64,000 nt of DNA from Dyella sp. C9 (GCF_003332825.1 NZ_QIRF01000017.1:29431-93430); one strand, 5' to 3'. Positions 7,191 to 16,146 are shown, counted from the stretch's first letter. Program-made: numbers and translations. The notes: generated by a model from the sequence alone, not told the origin.

Positions 7191-8555
7191 ATGAAGACCC
7201 GCGTACTCACCGGCATCACCACCACTGGCACCCCGCACCTGGGTAACTACGTCGGCGCGATCCGTCCGGCGGTGGCGGCGAGCTGGCGTGATGATGTCGA
7301 CGCGTTCTACTTCATGGCCGACTACCACGCGCTGATCAAGAGTGACGACCCGGCGCGCATCGAGCGCTCGCGTCTGGAGATCGCTGCCACCTGGCTGGCC
7401 GCGGGGCTGGATCCGCAGAAGGTCACCTTCTATCGCCAGTCGGATATCCCCGAGATCCCCGAGCTCACCTGGTTCCTCACCTGCGTCACCGCCAAGGGCC
7501 TGCTCAACCGCGCGCACGCCTACAAGGCGTCGGTGGACAAGAACGTGGAGGCGGGTGAAGACGCGGATGCCGGCGTCACCGCCGGCCTGTACATGTATCC
7601 GGTGCTGATGGCGGCGGACATCCTCGCGTTCAACGCGAACAAGGTGCCGGTGGGCCGCGACCAGATCCAGCACATCGAGATGGCGCGCGACATCGCGCAG
7701 CGTTTCAACCACATCTACGGCCACGAGTTCTTCGTGTTGCCGGAGGTGGCGATCGAGGAGCAGGTGGCGACGCTGCCGGGCCTGGATGGTCGCAAGATGT
7801 CCAAGAGCTACGACAACACCATTCCCCTGTTCGCCGGTGGCCAGAAACACCTGCGCGAATCGATCATGCGTATCGTCACCGACTCGCGCCTGCCCGGGGA
7901 GGCGAAGGATCCGGACAGCTCCTCCCTGTTCACCATCTTCCGTGCGTTCGCCAGCGAGGCGGAGTCCACCGCGTTCCGCCAGGCGCTGGTCGACGGCCTG
8001 GGCTGGGGCGAGGCAAAGCAGATCCTGTTCGAGCGCATCGAGGTCGACGTGGCGCCGATGCGCGAGAGCTACGACGCGCTGATCGCCCGCCCGGCGGTGA
8101 TCGAGGAGATCCTCCACGAGGGCGCCAAGAAGGCGCGCGCGATCGCCGCTCCCAAGGTCGCCCAGTTGCGCGATGCGATTGGCCTGCGTTCGGGTGTCTC
8201 CGCCGCGCCGCAGGCCGGTGCAGCCAAACCGGCGGCAAAGTCCTCGGGCAAGTCGCCGCGCTTCGCCAGCTTCCGCGACGGCGACGGCAGCTTCCGCTTC
8301 CGCCTGTTCTCGGCCGAAGGCGAGGAGCTGCTGCTGTCCAAGTCGTTCGCCGATCCCAAGGCGGCCGGTTCGCTGCAGAAGCGCATCAAGGAACTGGGCA
8401 CGGCGGCGGTGCTGCAGGTGCAGCCGCAGTCGCTGGTGCTCGAACTGGATGGCGAGCACGTGGCTTCCACGCCCACCTACGCGGGCGAGCAGGCACGTGA
8501 CGAGGCGCTGGCAAGGCTGCGTGGCGCGCTCGACCAGCTCGCCGCCCAGGAATGA
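7191..8555 (+). CDS. trpS: tryptophan--tRNA ligase with C-terminal DUF1508-like extension
   Basis: 454 aa, against about 334 in E. coli. The class I core spans 1-334 with the HIGH-equivalent TPHLGN at 14-19 and KMSKS at 202-206. After a Gly/Ala/Lys linker (335-355) comes an extra domain of about 100 residues: PRFASFRDGDGSFRFRLFSA followed by a GE-LLLSKSFAD segment. This beta-rich pattern resembles the DUF1508/YegP fold, which usually occurs alone or duplicated. Longer TrpS proteins occur in Xanthomonadaceae, so the extension is probably lineage-typical rather than a recent fusion. The ATG at 7191 follows ACGAGAGACC. The domain's function is unknown; tRNA or oligomer contacts are possible. Confidence 0.95.
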   Translation: MKTRVLTGITTTGTPHLGNYVGAIRPAVAASWRDDVDAFYFMADYHALIKSDDPARIERSRLEIAATWLAAGLDPQKVTFYRQSDIPEIPELTWFLTCVTAKGLLNRAHAYKASVDKNVEAGEDADAGVTAGLYMYPVLMAADILAFNANKVPVGRDQIQHIEMARDIAQRFNHIYGHEFFVLPEVAIEEQVATLPGLDGRKMSKSYDNTIPLFAGGQKHLRESIMRIVTDSRLPGEAKDPDSSSLFTIFRAFASEAESTAFRQALVDGLGWGEAKQILFERIEVDVAPMRESYDALIARPAVIEEILHEGAKKARAIAAPKVAQLRDAIGLRSGVSAAPQAGAAKPAAKSSGKSPRFASFRDGDGSFRFRLFSAEGEELLLSKSFADPKAAGSLQKRIKELGTAAVLQVQPQSLVLELDGEHVASTPTYAGEQARDEALARLRGALDQLAAQE

Positions 8556-8583
8556 AAACCGTATCGGCCCGGAGTGAGGGAAC

Positions 8584-8910
8584 ATGCGTTACCTGGCCAT
8601 TTTGATGCTCGCGCCGTGGCTGCTGATCCTGGGCTGGGCCTACTGGGCCTATCCCAAGAGCCTGCCGCGCACAGGTTCGCGCCGCGCCTTCGATGCGGCA
8701 GCCCTGCTGCTGGCGGCGTTCGCAGCCGTGCAATGCGCGAGTGCCGCCTTTGACACCGCCAGCGTACCGGCGGTGGGACAGTATGGGCCGGCCAGCGGCG
8801 CCATCTGGCAGCAGGTGCTGCCGGCGCTCTACGGCTATGGCGCCTGCGTGCTGGTACTGGCGCTGGCCTTGATCGTGCGCCACCTCGTGTGGCGCCCCCA
8901 CGCGCGCTGA
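8584..8910 (+). CDS. small membrane protein, three predicted helices
   Basis: 108 aa. Hydrophobic helices lie at about 3-23 (YLAILMLAPWLLILGWAYWAY), 36-55 and 78-101, ending in a basic tail (WRPHAR). No family recognised. The GTGAGGGA ribosome site sits 5 nt before the ATG. It is 28 nt after trpS and 14 nt before the next gene, so all three are probably one transcript. Confidence 0.7.
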   Translation: MRYLAILMLAPWLLILGWAYWAYPKSLPRTGSRRAFDAAALLLAAFAAVQCASAAFDTASVPAVGQYGPASGAIWQQVLPALYGYGACVLVLALALIVRHLVWRPHAR

Positions 8911-8924
8911 CAGGAACAAGAACC

Positions 8925-9566
8925 ATGCAAGACGCCGCGTTGCAGAATTATCTCCTGCGCCTGTTCGAGCGCCATGATGTCGAGCTCGAACCCGATGAAG
9001 ACTGGTTGATGACCGACGGCGATTTCCCCGCCGTGAGGGCCAGCTGGTACGAGGGCACCGGTGGCGAACCGGGCCGTCTCGACGTCGATATCGTGCTTAG
9101 CGAAGAGCGCCATATCGAGGAGAGCTTCGCCGGCACGGGCACCGGCGAGGCGGCCTGCCGCAACGCGCTGGAGGCCTTCGAGCGCAGCGTGTTCCACGTG
9201 CTGCTGGCGGCCTGCTGGTACGTCACCGACGATCGCCGCATGCGCCTGGAGAGCTGGGACCTGGGTGTGCGCACCTGGGACGTGTTCGTCGGCCCCACCG
9301 TGGCCACGCGCGAGGGCGTGGACGCGCCGGCCGAGCTGCTATCCACCTTGCGTGACACGCTGCAGGCACAGTCGCTCAGCGCCGAACTGCACTGGGTACG
9401 GCTGTTCTATCGCCGCGACGACGAGGGCCAGGTCAGCGCCGAGGTACTGCTCGACAACGCGCCGTGGGAAGCGGGCGATCGCATGCTGGCCTCGCTGCCG
9501 TGGCCGGCGTCGGACGGTGCCTATGGCGTGCGCGGCTTCGTGGCACTGGACATCCGCGACTACTGA
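8925..9566 (+). CDS. conserved hypothetical protein, possibly DUF6348 family
   Basis: 213 aa, soluble, acidic. Visible features are an N-terminal helical segment (ALQNYLLRLFERHDVELEPDEDW), a conserved-looking FAGTGTGEAACRNALEAFERS (about 67-87), SELHW/SAELHWVRLFYRR near 147-160 and a C-terminal WPASDGAYGVRGFVALDI. The order and the LHW..LFY / EAGDRML..LPWP signature recall DUF6348 proteins of xanthomonads and relatives; that is from memory and not verified. No catalytic residues can be proposed. The ATG at 8925 is preceded by AGGAACAAG. The 3' end overlaps the convergent SulP gene by 7 nt. Confidence 0.7.
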   Translation: MQDAALQNYLLRLFERHDVELEPDEDWLMTDGDFPAVRASWYEGTGGEPGRLDVDIVLSEERHIEESFAGTGTGEAACRNALEAFERSVFHVLLAACWYVTDDRRMRLESWDLGVRTWDVFVGPTVATREGVDAPAELLSTLRDTLQAQSLSAELHWVRLFYRRDDEGQVSAEVLLDNAPWEAGDRMLASLPWPASDGAYGVRGFVALDIRDY

Positions 9567-11284
9567 GGTGCGGCCGCCGGACGCGCCGCCTGCTGGCGCG
9601 GCTCGTCGCCATATTGCTGCCGGTAGGCCCTGAGCGCCGCCTGGCGCGAGACGAAATACAGGATGCCGGTGCGCTCCGGTGGCAGGCCCGCGCGCGTCAT
9701 GCGCTTGACCATCTGCGCCGTGCGGCCCGCGATTGCCAGCTGGATGCCGCGGGCTTGCAGCTCGCGGCGCAATTCGTCGATGGCAAGGAAGCCGGTGATG
9801 TCGTTCTTGGTCATCGAGATGGCATCGATCACCACCCAGTGCGGATGCTGCAGGCGAACCAGGCGCAGGATGCGGCGGCGGAAATAGTCGGCGTTGAAAA
9901 ACGTGAGCGGCGACTCGAAGCGATAGATCAGCATGCCGGGAATGGCATGCGCCTCGGGGTAGTGCGCCAGCTCGTAGAAACCCTCCTGGCCGTCGATCAG
10001 GCCGAACTCCTGCTCGGCCGGGCGCGCCACCTGGGACAGGAAATACAGCAGCGCCATGGTCACGGCGAGCAGGATGCCCGACATCACGCCGAACAGGACC
10101 ACGCCAGTCACGGTGGTCCACGCGATGGCATGTTCGCTTCGACTGAAGCGGCGCAGCTCGCGCAGGCCGCCGAGGTCGATCAGGCTGATCGCCGCCGCCA
10201 CCAGGATGGCGCTCAACGCGGCGATCGGCAGCAGGGCCAGCACCGGGCCGAAGAACATCATCACGAGCAGGATCGCCAGCGCCGCGACGATGGACACCAG
10301 GCGGGTCTTGCCGCCGGCGTCGTCATTGACGGCGGTGCGGGAACTGGAGCCGCTCACCGCGAAGCCCTGGCACGCGGCGCTGGCCAGGTGCGACACGCCC
10401 AGGGCGAAGAACTCCTGGTTGCCGTTGACGTGGTAATTGTTCTTCGCGGCGAAGCTGCGGCTGGTGAGCATGCCGCTGCTGAAGGTGATCAGCGCCAATG
10501 CGGCGGAGGCGGGCACCAGCGTGCCCAGCAATTCGTGGGGAAGCGCCGGCATCACCCAGGTGGGAAGCCCGGTGGGCAGGGCGCCGACCACGGCCACGCC
10601 ACGTGTCGTCAACCGCAGCAGCCAGGTGGCGAGGATGGCGCCGCCCAAGGCCACCAGTGACGCCGGCAGGCGCGGCCATAACGCCTTGATCAGGAAGAAC
10701 GCCAAGAACGTGCCCGCAGAGAGCAGGGCCGTTGGCACGTGGGTGTGGGGCGCCTGGTGGATCAGCGAGCGCACCTGGCTGATGGTGTCGCTGCCATCCA
10801 GGGTAACGCCCAGCACCTTGCCCGACTGGCTGACCAGAATGGTCACCGCCACGCCGTTGAGCAGCCCGACCAGGATCGGGCGCGACAGGAAGTCGGCGAG
10901 GAAGCCGAGGCGAAAGCGGCTCGCGGCAATGCAAAGCACGCCGGTAAGCAGGGTGAGCGTCATCGCATAGGCCTGGTACTCGTCGCTGCCGGGCAAGGCC
11001 AGCGGCATCAGCGTGGCGCCGAGCATGGCGCAGGTCGCCGCGTCGGGTCCGACGATGAGTTGCCGCGAAGAGCCGAACAACGCGTACACGATCATCGGCA
11101 GCACCGTGCTGTACAGGCCGATGATGGGGCTGAAGCCGGCCAGCTGCGCATAGGCAATGCTGATCGGTAGCGCCACCGCCGCCACCGACAGGCCGGCCTG
11201 CACATCGGTGCGCAGCCATTCGCGCCGGTAGTGCAGCAGTTCGGCCGCACCGGGCATTACGCGCTGCAGCAGCGGACGGGACAT
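9560..11284 (-). CDS. SulP-family anion transporter with STAS domain
   Basis: 574 aa. The membrane part (about 20-420) begins with the SulP signature LSVAAVALPISIAYAQLAGFSPIIGLYS and continues with PDAATCAMLGATL and further helices. The C-terminal STAS domain (about 440-550) includes GMLIYRFESPLTFFNADYFRRR and VIDAISMTKNDITGF. The DxxxxxD-type STAS core is present, with Lys where many have Ser/Thr. Members carry sulfate, bicarbonate, fumarate or other anions; the substrate cannot be assigned from sequence alone. No carbonic anhydrase or sulfate genes are adjacent. Single gene, convergent with the DUF6348-like gene. Confidence 0.9.
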   Translation of the reverse strand: MSRPLLQRVMPGAAELLHYRREWLRTDVQAGLSVAAVALPISIAYAQLAGFSPIIGLYSTVLPMIVYALFGSSRQLIVGPDAATCAMLGATLMPLALPGSDEYQAYAMTLTLLTGVLCIAASRFRLGFLADFLSRPILVGLLNGVAVTILVSQSGKVLGVTLDGSDTISQVRSLIHQAPHTHVPTALLSAGTFLAFFLIKALWPRLPASLVALGGAILATWLLRLTTRGVAVVGALPTGLPTWVMPALPHELLGTLVPASAALALITFSSGMLTSRSFAAKNNYHVNGNQEFFALGVSHLASAACQGFAVSGSSSRTAVNDDAGGKTRLVSIVAALAILLVMMFFGPVLALLPIAALSAILVAAAISLIDLGGLRELRRFSRSEHAIAWTTVTGVVLFGVMSGILLAVTMALLYFLSQVARPAEQEFGLIDGQEGFYELAHYPEAHAIPGMLIYRFESPLTFFNADYFRRRILRLVRLQHPHWVVIDAISMTKNDITGFLAIDELRRELQARGIQLAIAGRTAQMVKRMTRAGLPPERTGILYFVSRQAALRAYRQQYGDEPRQQAARPAAAPQ

Positions 11285-11329
11285 GGAGTCAGCGCAGCGG
11301 CAGCGAAGGGGGCGTGTGCGTGCGCATCG

Positions 11330-11713
11330 TCACTCCCAACGATTGAGGTGAGGACCGAATTTCTCGCGTTGCGGGCGAATCACGCAGAAGCGATGTCCAC
11401 TCGGCGCCTGCATCACCCACCAGCGATCGCGGACATGGGCCACGCGGGTGGCACCCAGTTTCTCCAGCCGCTCGACTTCGGCCTCGAGGTTGTCCGTTTC
11501 GATATCCAGGTGCACGCGGCTGTCGTGATCCACACGCTGCAGCAGGATGATGGGCTCGTCGTCCTCGGTAGCCAGTTCGGCATAGCGTCCATCGCCATCC
11601 TGGTCGAGCGTGACGATCGACTTGCCTAGCGCGTGGCTCCAGAACATGGCCGCCTCGGCGAGGTTCGCGGCGCGGCAGTCGATGACGATGGTGCAAAGGC
11701 GGCTGTGATGCAT
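11330..11713 (-). CDS. VOC-family (glyoxalase/bleomycin-resistance-like) protein
   Basis: 127 aa. Starts MHHSRLCTIVIDCRAANLAEAA, then MFWSHALGKSIVTL and VHLDIETDNLEAEVERLEKLGATRV, ending in a WWVMQAPSGHRFCVI segment. This is the paired beta-alpha-beta-beta-beta organisation of the vicinal oxygen chelate fold. Potential metal ligands (Glu/His in LDIE and GHRFCV) are present, but the reaction is unknown. Many such proteins are annotated as glyoxalase-like without evidence. Transcribed away from the globin gene, with a 180-nt shared upstream region. Confidence 0.85.
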   Translation of the reverse strand: MHHSRLCTIVIDCRAANLAEAAMFWSHALGKSIVTLDQDGDGRYAELATEDDEPIILLQRVDHDSRVHLDIETDNLEAEVERLEKLGATRVAHVRDRWWVMQAPSGHRFCVIRPQREKFGPHLNRWE

Positions 11714-11893
11714 GATGGCTTCCTGGCGAGTCCATGGAAGCGGGTATAGCGGCGCCCCGGTCGAGGAGCCGTCAAGGCTGGTGCACGGGCCTGCCCGATC
11801 TTGTTGCGACCATGTGCCTCTGCGGGCGCCGCCGGTACGCATGCTAGTTTCGCAGTGACTCATGGGCAGCGTTCGTCCATGCAGGGAGTACGT

Positions 11894-12298
11894 ATGGGCG
11901 ACACGTTTGACGATCTGCAGACCAGCTACGGCCGCTGTCTGCGGCAGGGCAGCTTCATTGCCCGCTTCTATGAAATCTTCATGGCCAGCCATCCCGACAT
12001 ACCCGGCATGTTCCGCCACACTGATTTCAGCACCCAGTTTCTCGCGTTGCGTCGTGGCATCAGCGTGGCGATCGCCCATGCAAGCGGCAGCACGCTGACA
12101 CGACGCACGATGCTGGAGATGGCCAAGGTGCATGGACGGCACGGCCGAGCGCCAGTCTCGCCCGAGCTCTACCCGTACTGGTGCGACAGCTTGCTGAGAG
12201 CCATCGCCGAACACGATCCGGAGTACAACTTCGCGCTGGAGCAGCGATGGCGCAAGGCCTTGGACCGCACCACGAACTATTTCATCGAGCACTACTGA
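11894..12298 (+). CDS. single-domain bacterial globin
   Basis: 134 aa. The sequence FIARFYEIFMASHPDIPGMFRHTDF (about 21-45) and the proximal region MAKVHGRHGRAPVSPELYPYW (77-97) fit globin helices C/E and F-G, with His80 or His83 as the proximal heme ligand. The C-terminus AIAEHDPEYNFALEQRWRKALD is also family-typical. Length is that of single-domain or protoglobin-like globins without a reductase domain. Roles could be NO/O2 handling or sensing. The ATG at 11894 was chosen; an in-frame ATG at 11879 would add five residues. A bidirectional terminator follows. Confidence 0.88.
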   Translation: MGDTFDDLQTSYGRCLRQGSFIARFYEIFMASHPDIPGMFRHTDFSTQFLALRRGISVAIAHASGSTLTRRTMLEMAKVHGRHGRAPVSPELYPYWCDSLLRAIAEHDPEYNFALEQRWRKALDRTTNYFIEHY

Positions 12299-12311
12299 CG
12301 CAGAAACAGGG

Positions 12312-12346
12312 CAAAAAAAAGCCCCGGCATGACCGGGGCTTTTTCA
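12312..12346. terminator. bidirectional terminator between globin and the E2 gene
   Basis: Hairpin GCCCCGG-CATGA-CCGGGGC flanked by A8 on the left and T5 on the right, so it can stop both the rightward globin transcript and the leftward dehydrogenase operon. Confidence 0.9.
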
Positions 12347-12361
12347 TGGCAACGCCGCAGC

Positions 12362-13744
12362 TCAGTTCGGCAGCGACAGGTCATCCAGCAGCGCCTTGAG
12401 GAAGCGCGCGGCTTCGCCGCCGGTGGCGGCGCGATGGTCGAAGGTCAGCGAGATCGGCATGCGGCGATGCACTTCGATGCCGCCCATGACTGCCACCACG
12501 TCGTGGCTCAGCTTGCCCGCGCCGATGATGGCGACGCATGGCGGTACGACGACCGGCGTGGCGTAGCGACCGGCGAACATGCCGAAGTTCGACAGGCTGA
12601 TGGTGTAGCCCGAGAGCTCCGAAGCGGGAATCGAGCGATCTTCCACCGAGGTACGCAGGCGCTTGATCGCGGCGCGGATGCCGGCGCCATCGAGCACGTC
12701 GGCGTTGCGCAGGGCCGGCACGAACAGGCCTTCCTCGGTGTCCACGGCAATGCCGATGTCCACGTGCGGATGCAGGGTGCGGGTGAGGTTCTTGCCGTCG
12801 AACCAGGCGTTGAGCGCCGGGACCGCCTTGCAGGCCGCGACGATGGCGCGGATCAGGCGGGCGGTGATGTCCTGCTTGCCGATCCAGGCGTGCAGGTCGG
12901 CGTCATCGACCAGGGTGGTCGGCACGACGTTGGCGTGGGCCTCGGCCATCACGCGGGCCATGTTGCGGCGAACGCCCTTGAGCTGTTCCGGCTGGCCGCT
13001 GGCCTGCACGCTCGGCGGTGCGGTGCGCACGGCCTTGCCGGCCAGCGACACGGGCGTGCGGCCCGGTGCCGGACCGGGTTCCGGCAGTTCCGGTGCCAGG
13101 TGGCGACCGGCCGCGGCCGGCACGCTGCGGGCCGGGGCGGCACCCAGCGCGGCGGTGCCGTTGGCGGCAGCATTCTTCACGTCGGCCAGGGTGACCACGC
13201 CGTCGGCGCCGGTGGGCTTCACGCGGGTGAGGTCGACCTTGAGCTTCTTGGCGAGCGCGCGCACCGCCGGCACGGCCTTCACGCCGCCGACGCTGCTGGC
13301 CTGCTCCACGTGCACGGTGTTGCCGCTGATCATGGCGCCGACCACAGTGCCTTCGTCTTCGCGATCGGAGGTGCCGTTGTCGATCTCGCCACCTTCATCG
13401 GAGGCCACGACCTTGTGGTCCGGGGCCGGGCTGCCGGCGCCCTTCTTGGGGCCGTGGTGATGGCCGGTGGATTCGGCCTCGGCGCGCTGCTTGGCGTTCG
13501 GATCGGGCTCGAACTCAGCCAGGGCTGCGCCGGTCTCGATGATGTCGCCGGCGGCGCCATGCAGCTTGGTGACCTTGCCGGTGTACGGCGAGGGCACGTC
13601 GACCACGGCCTTGGCGGTTTCCATCGACACCAGCGGGGCGTCGAGCTTGATGGTGTCGCCTTCCTTCACGTGCCACTCGACGATGGTCGCGTCGGGCAGG
13701 CCCTCGCCGAGGTCGGGCAGGTAGAACGTCTTGATGTCAGCCAT
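12362..13744 (-). CDS. 2-oxo acid (branched-chain) dehydrogenase E2, dihydrolipoyl acyltransferase
   Basis: 460 aa. One lipoyl domain (1-80) with the lipoylated Lys45 in METAKAVVDV, a His/Ala/Pro linker, a peripheral subunit-binding domain (about 155-190, AVPAVRALAKKLKVDLTRVKPTG) and a catalytic acyltransferase domain (about 240-460). The catalytic motif reads DHRAATGG: His437 is present, but the Asp of the textbook HxxxDG is Thr441. It is the last gene of the operon E1alpha-E1beta-E2, with a REP pair between E1beta and E2. Branched-chain substrate (to iso-acyl-CoA for iso fatty acids) is inferred from the E1 subunits. No E3 gene is adjacent. Confidence 0.9.
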   Translation of the reverse strand: MADIKTFYLPDLGEGLPDATIVEWHVKEGDTIKLDAPLVSMETAKAVVDVPSPYTGKVTKLHGAAGDIIETGAALAEFEPDPNAKQRAEAESTGHHHGPKKGAGSPAPDHKVVASDEGGEIDNGTSDREDEGTVVGAMISGNTVHVEQASSVGGVKAVPAVRALAKKLKVDLTRVKPTGADGVVTLADVKNAAANGTAALGAAPARSVPAAAGRHLAPELPEPGPAPGRTPVSLAGKAVRTAPPSVQASGQPEQLKGVRRNMARVMAEAHANVVPTTLVDDADLHAWIGKQDITARLIRAIVAACKAVPALNAWFDGKNLTRTLHPHVDIGIAVDTEEGLFVPALRNADVLDGAGIRAAIKRLRTSVEDRSIPASELSGYTISLSNFGMFAGRYATPVVVPPCVAIIGAGKLSHDVVAVMGGIEVHRRMPISLTFDHRAATGGEAARFLKALLDDLSLPN

Positions 13745-13781
13745 GAGTTTTATTCCGTGGTCAGGCGGAGAATTTCATTTT

Positions 13782-13852
13782 CGTCATCCCTGCGAAGGCA
13801 GGGATCCAGTGCCTTTGAAAGTCGCTGGGTCCCTGCCTTCGCAGGGACGACG
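13782..13852. repeat. REP pair, GTCATCCCTGCGAAGGCAGG family
   Basis: Two facing units: CGTCATCCCTGCGAAGGCAG from 13782 and its inverse, TGGGTCCCTGCCTTCGCAGG with GACGACG after it, ending at 13852. Each is itself a palindrome (TCCCTGCgaagGCAGGGA). They sit in the 119-nt gap between the E1beta and E2 genes. A diverged pair lies at 17017-17098. Confidence 0.85.
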
Positions 13853-13863
13853 ATCAAAAGAGT

Positions 13864-14844
13864 TTAGCTGTTCGCCAGCGTGCGCTTGGCGGCTTCCACC
13901 ACGCGCTCGGTGCTCGGCAGGTACTTCATTTCCAGGCGGAACAGCGGGATGTGCGTGTCGTAGCCGGTGACGCGCTCGACCGGCGCCAGCAGGTCGTACA
14001 TGCATTCCTCGGCCAGGCGTGCGGCGATTTCGGCACCGAAGCCGGCGGTCTTGGGCGCCTCGTGCACGATCACGCAGCGGCCGGTCTTCTGCACCGACTC
14101 GGCGATGGTGTCGAAGTCCAGCGGGGTCAGCGTGGCCACGTCGATCACTTCGGCGCTGATGCCTTCGGCAGCCAGCTCATCGGCGGCTTCCAGCGCTTCC
14201 TTCACCTGGGCGCCCCAGGTGACGATGGTGACGTCGGTGCCGTCGCGCAGCACGAAGCACACGTCCAGCGGCAGCGCCTCGCCGTCATCGGGCACTTCTT
14301 CCTTGTACTGGCGGTAGATGCGCTTGGGCTCGAAGAACATCACCGGATCCGGATCGCGGATGGCGGCGAGCAGCAGGCCGTAGGCGCGCGCCGGCGACGA
14401 CGGCATCACCACGCGCAGGCCCGGGATGTTGGTGAACAGGTGCTCGTTCGCTTCCGAGTGGTGCTCCGGCGCGCGGATGCCGCCGCCCCACGGGGCGCGC
14501 CACACGGCCGGCACGGTGATGCGGCCGCGGGTACGGTTGCGCAGGCGGGCGGCGTGGCAGGCAATCTGCTCCATCATCGGGTAGATGAAGCCTTCGAACT
14601 GCGCCTCGGCCACCGGCTTCATGCCCTGGGCGGCAAGGCCCACGGTGACGCCGGCAATGGTGGTTTCGTCCAGCGGCGTGTCGAGCACGCGCAGCTCGCC
14701 GAACTTTTCCTGCAGGCCCTGGGTGGCGCGGAACACGCCGCCGTTGACGCCGACGTCCTCGCCCAGCACCACGACGCTTTCGTCGTGGGCCATTTCATAG
14801 GCGAGCGCCTGGGTGACGGCTTCGATGAGAGTGATCTGTGCCAT
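13864..14844 (-). CDS. 2-oxo acid (branched-chain) dehydrogenase E1 subunit beta
   Basis: 326 aa. Transketolase-like pyrimidine-binding domain: N-terminus MAQITLIEAVTQALAYEMA with ESVVVLGEDVGVNGGVFRAT (about 22-41), where the conserved Glu activates thiamine diphosphate, then FEGFIYPMMEQI and the R/H-rich HSEANEHLFTNIPGLRVVMPS. The C-terminal domain includes DVTIVTWGAQV and CVIVHEAPKTAGFGAEIAA. Pairs with the alpha subunit three nt upstream to decarboxylate 2-oxo acids and acylate E2. Length is normal. Confidence 0.93.
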   Translation of the reverse strand: MAQITLIEAVTQALAYEMAHDESVVVLGEDVGVNGGVFRATQGLQEKFGELRVLDTPLDETTIAGVTVGLAAQGMKPVAEAQFEGFIYPMMEQIACHAARLRNRTRGRITVPAVWRAPWGGGIRAPEHHSEANEHLFTNIPGLRVVMPSSPARAYGLLLAAIRDPDPVMFFEPKRIYRQYKEEVPDDGEALPLDVCFVLRDGTDVTIVTWGAQVKEALEAADELAAEGISAEVIDVATLTPLDFDTIAESVQKTGRCVIVHEAPKTAGFGAEIAARLAEECMYDLLAPVERVTGYDTHIPLFRLEMKYLPSTERVVEAAKRTLANS

Positions 14845-14847
14845 GGC

Positions 14848-15933
14848 TTAGTGGGCCTTCTTGTCGAGCGAAATGGCGAGATCGCGCTGCTTGGCGAGAT
14901 CGGCAGGGACTTCGGCGAAGGTGTAGTCGAACATCGCCGTGACCGGCTGGGTCTTGGTCTCGAGGTAGGCATTCACCTCGTTATCCATCCACTCGTCACA
15001 CTCGTTCTTCCAGGCTTCTTCCTTGGCGTCGTCCCACACGCCCTTGGCCACCAGCCAGTTGCGCAGGCGCTTCATCGGCTCCTTCGCCCAGGCGTCCTTC
15101 ACTTCCTGCTCGCCGCGGTAGCGACGCGCATCGTCGGCGGTGGTGTGGTCGGAGAGGCGATAGGTCACCGCCTCGATCACCGAGCCGCCCTGGCCGTTGC
15201 GCGCACGTTCCAGCGCGTCCTCCATGGCCTTGCGCACGGCGATGATGTCGTTGCCGTCCACCTGAATGGAGAACAGGCCCGCGGCGATGCCCTTCTGGGC
15301 CAGCGTCGGCGCGCCGGACTGGATCTTGCGCGGCACCGAAATAGCCCACTGGTTGTTGACGATCACCGCCACCATCGGCAGGTTCTGCGCGCCGGTGATG
15401 TTGATGGCGCCGTAGAAGTCGCCCTTGGACGAACCACCGTCACCGATGGTGCACACGGCCACGCGCTTCTCGTTGCGGATCTTGAACGCCAGCGCGGAAC
15501 CGGCCGCATGCAGGCACTGCGTGGCGATCGGCACCGACCAGGCGAAGTCGTGGCGCGCCGGCTCCTTCTGGTAGTCGTTGCCGCGCTCGTCGCCGCCCCA
15601 GTACATGTACACCTCGCGCGGCTGCACGCCGCGATAGAGCTGTGCACCGTATTCGCGGTAGCTGGGCGCCAGCACGTCTTCCGGCTTCATGGCGCTGCCG
15701 ATGCCCACGTGCGCGGCCTCGTGACCCAGGCAGCTGGCGTAGGTGCCCAGCTTGCCGGTGCGCTGCAAGGCGACCGACTTGGCGTCGAACACGCGGGTCG
15801 ACATCATCAGCTTGTACAACTCGACCATGTGGTCGAGATCCTTGGCGAATTCAGGCAGGTCGTCTCGAACCTGGTTGCCTTCGGCATCGAGATACTGCAG
15901 GTATTCGATTTCAAACTTGGCGGCGATGGACAC
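14848..15933 (-). CDS. 2-oxo acid (branched-chain) dehydrogenase E1 subunit alpha
   Basis: 361 aa from a GTG at 15933, which has GGGAG 7 nt upstream and gives the expected N-terminus SIAAKFEIEYLQYLD. The thiamine diphosphate motif runs from GDGGSSKGDF (164-173) to NN (193-194), and SDHTTADDARRYR matches the phosphorylation-loop region of branched-chain enzymes. GDGGSSKGDFYGAIN favours the branched-chain (3-methyl-2-oxobutanoate) type over pyruvate dehydrogenase. First gene of the operon. The antisense strand and upstream frame stay open for kilobases because of GC bias, so no longer start is credible. Confidence 0.93.
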   Translation of the reverse strand: MSIAAKFEIEYLQYLDAEGNQVRDDLPEFAKDLDHMVELYKLMMSTRVFDAKSVALQRTGKLGTYASCLGHEAAHVGIGSAMKPEDVLAPSYREYGAQLYRGVQPREVYMYWGGDERGNDYQKEPARHDFAWSVPIATQCLHAAGSALAFKIRNEKRVAVCTIGDGGSSKGDFYGAINITGAQNLPMVAVIVNNQWAISVPRKIQSGAPTLAQKGIAAGLFSIQVDGNDIIAVRKAMEDALERARNGQGGSVIEAVTYRLSDHTTADDARRYRGEQEVKDAWAKEPMKRLRNWLVAKGVWDDAKEEAWKNECDEWMDNEVNAYLETKTQPVTAMFDYTFAEVPADLAKQRDLAISLDKKAH

Positions 15934-16146
15934 AACTCGCTCCCGGAGTGAGTTAATGGGGATCTGGGGTGCCTGGGTGTCGGCGGCCCATCCAGTGGGG
16001 CCAGCGGCGGACGTAAAGCCCTGAGCAAGACCGAAATTGTTACAGGGGCCCATGTTGCGCCGCAAGGCACGGTGCAGCATGCGCGTCGGTACGGCACGTT
16101 CTTCGCAAGCGGTTAACATGCGCATTCCACCGCTAGCAGGCTGCCC

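Noticed and set aside
6252..8585. Long minus-strand open frame opposite arginase and trpS
   Set aside because: His/Arg/Gln-rich translation without any domain, exactly antisense to two well-supported genes.
13782..13852. CRISPR-like repeat spacing
   Set aside because: Only two inverse units with no regular spacers; these are REP palindromes.
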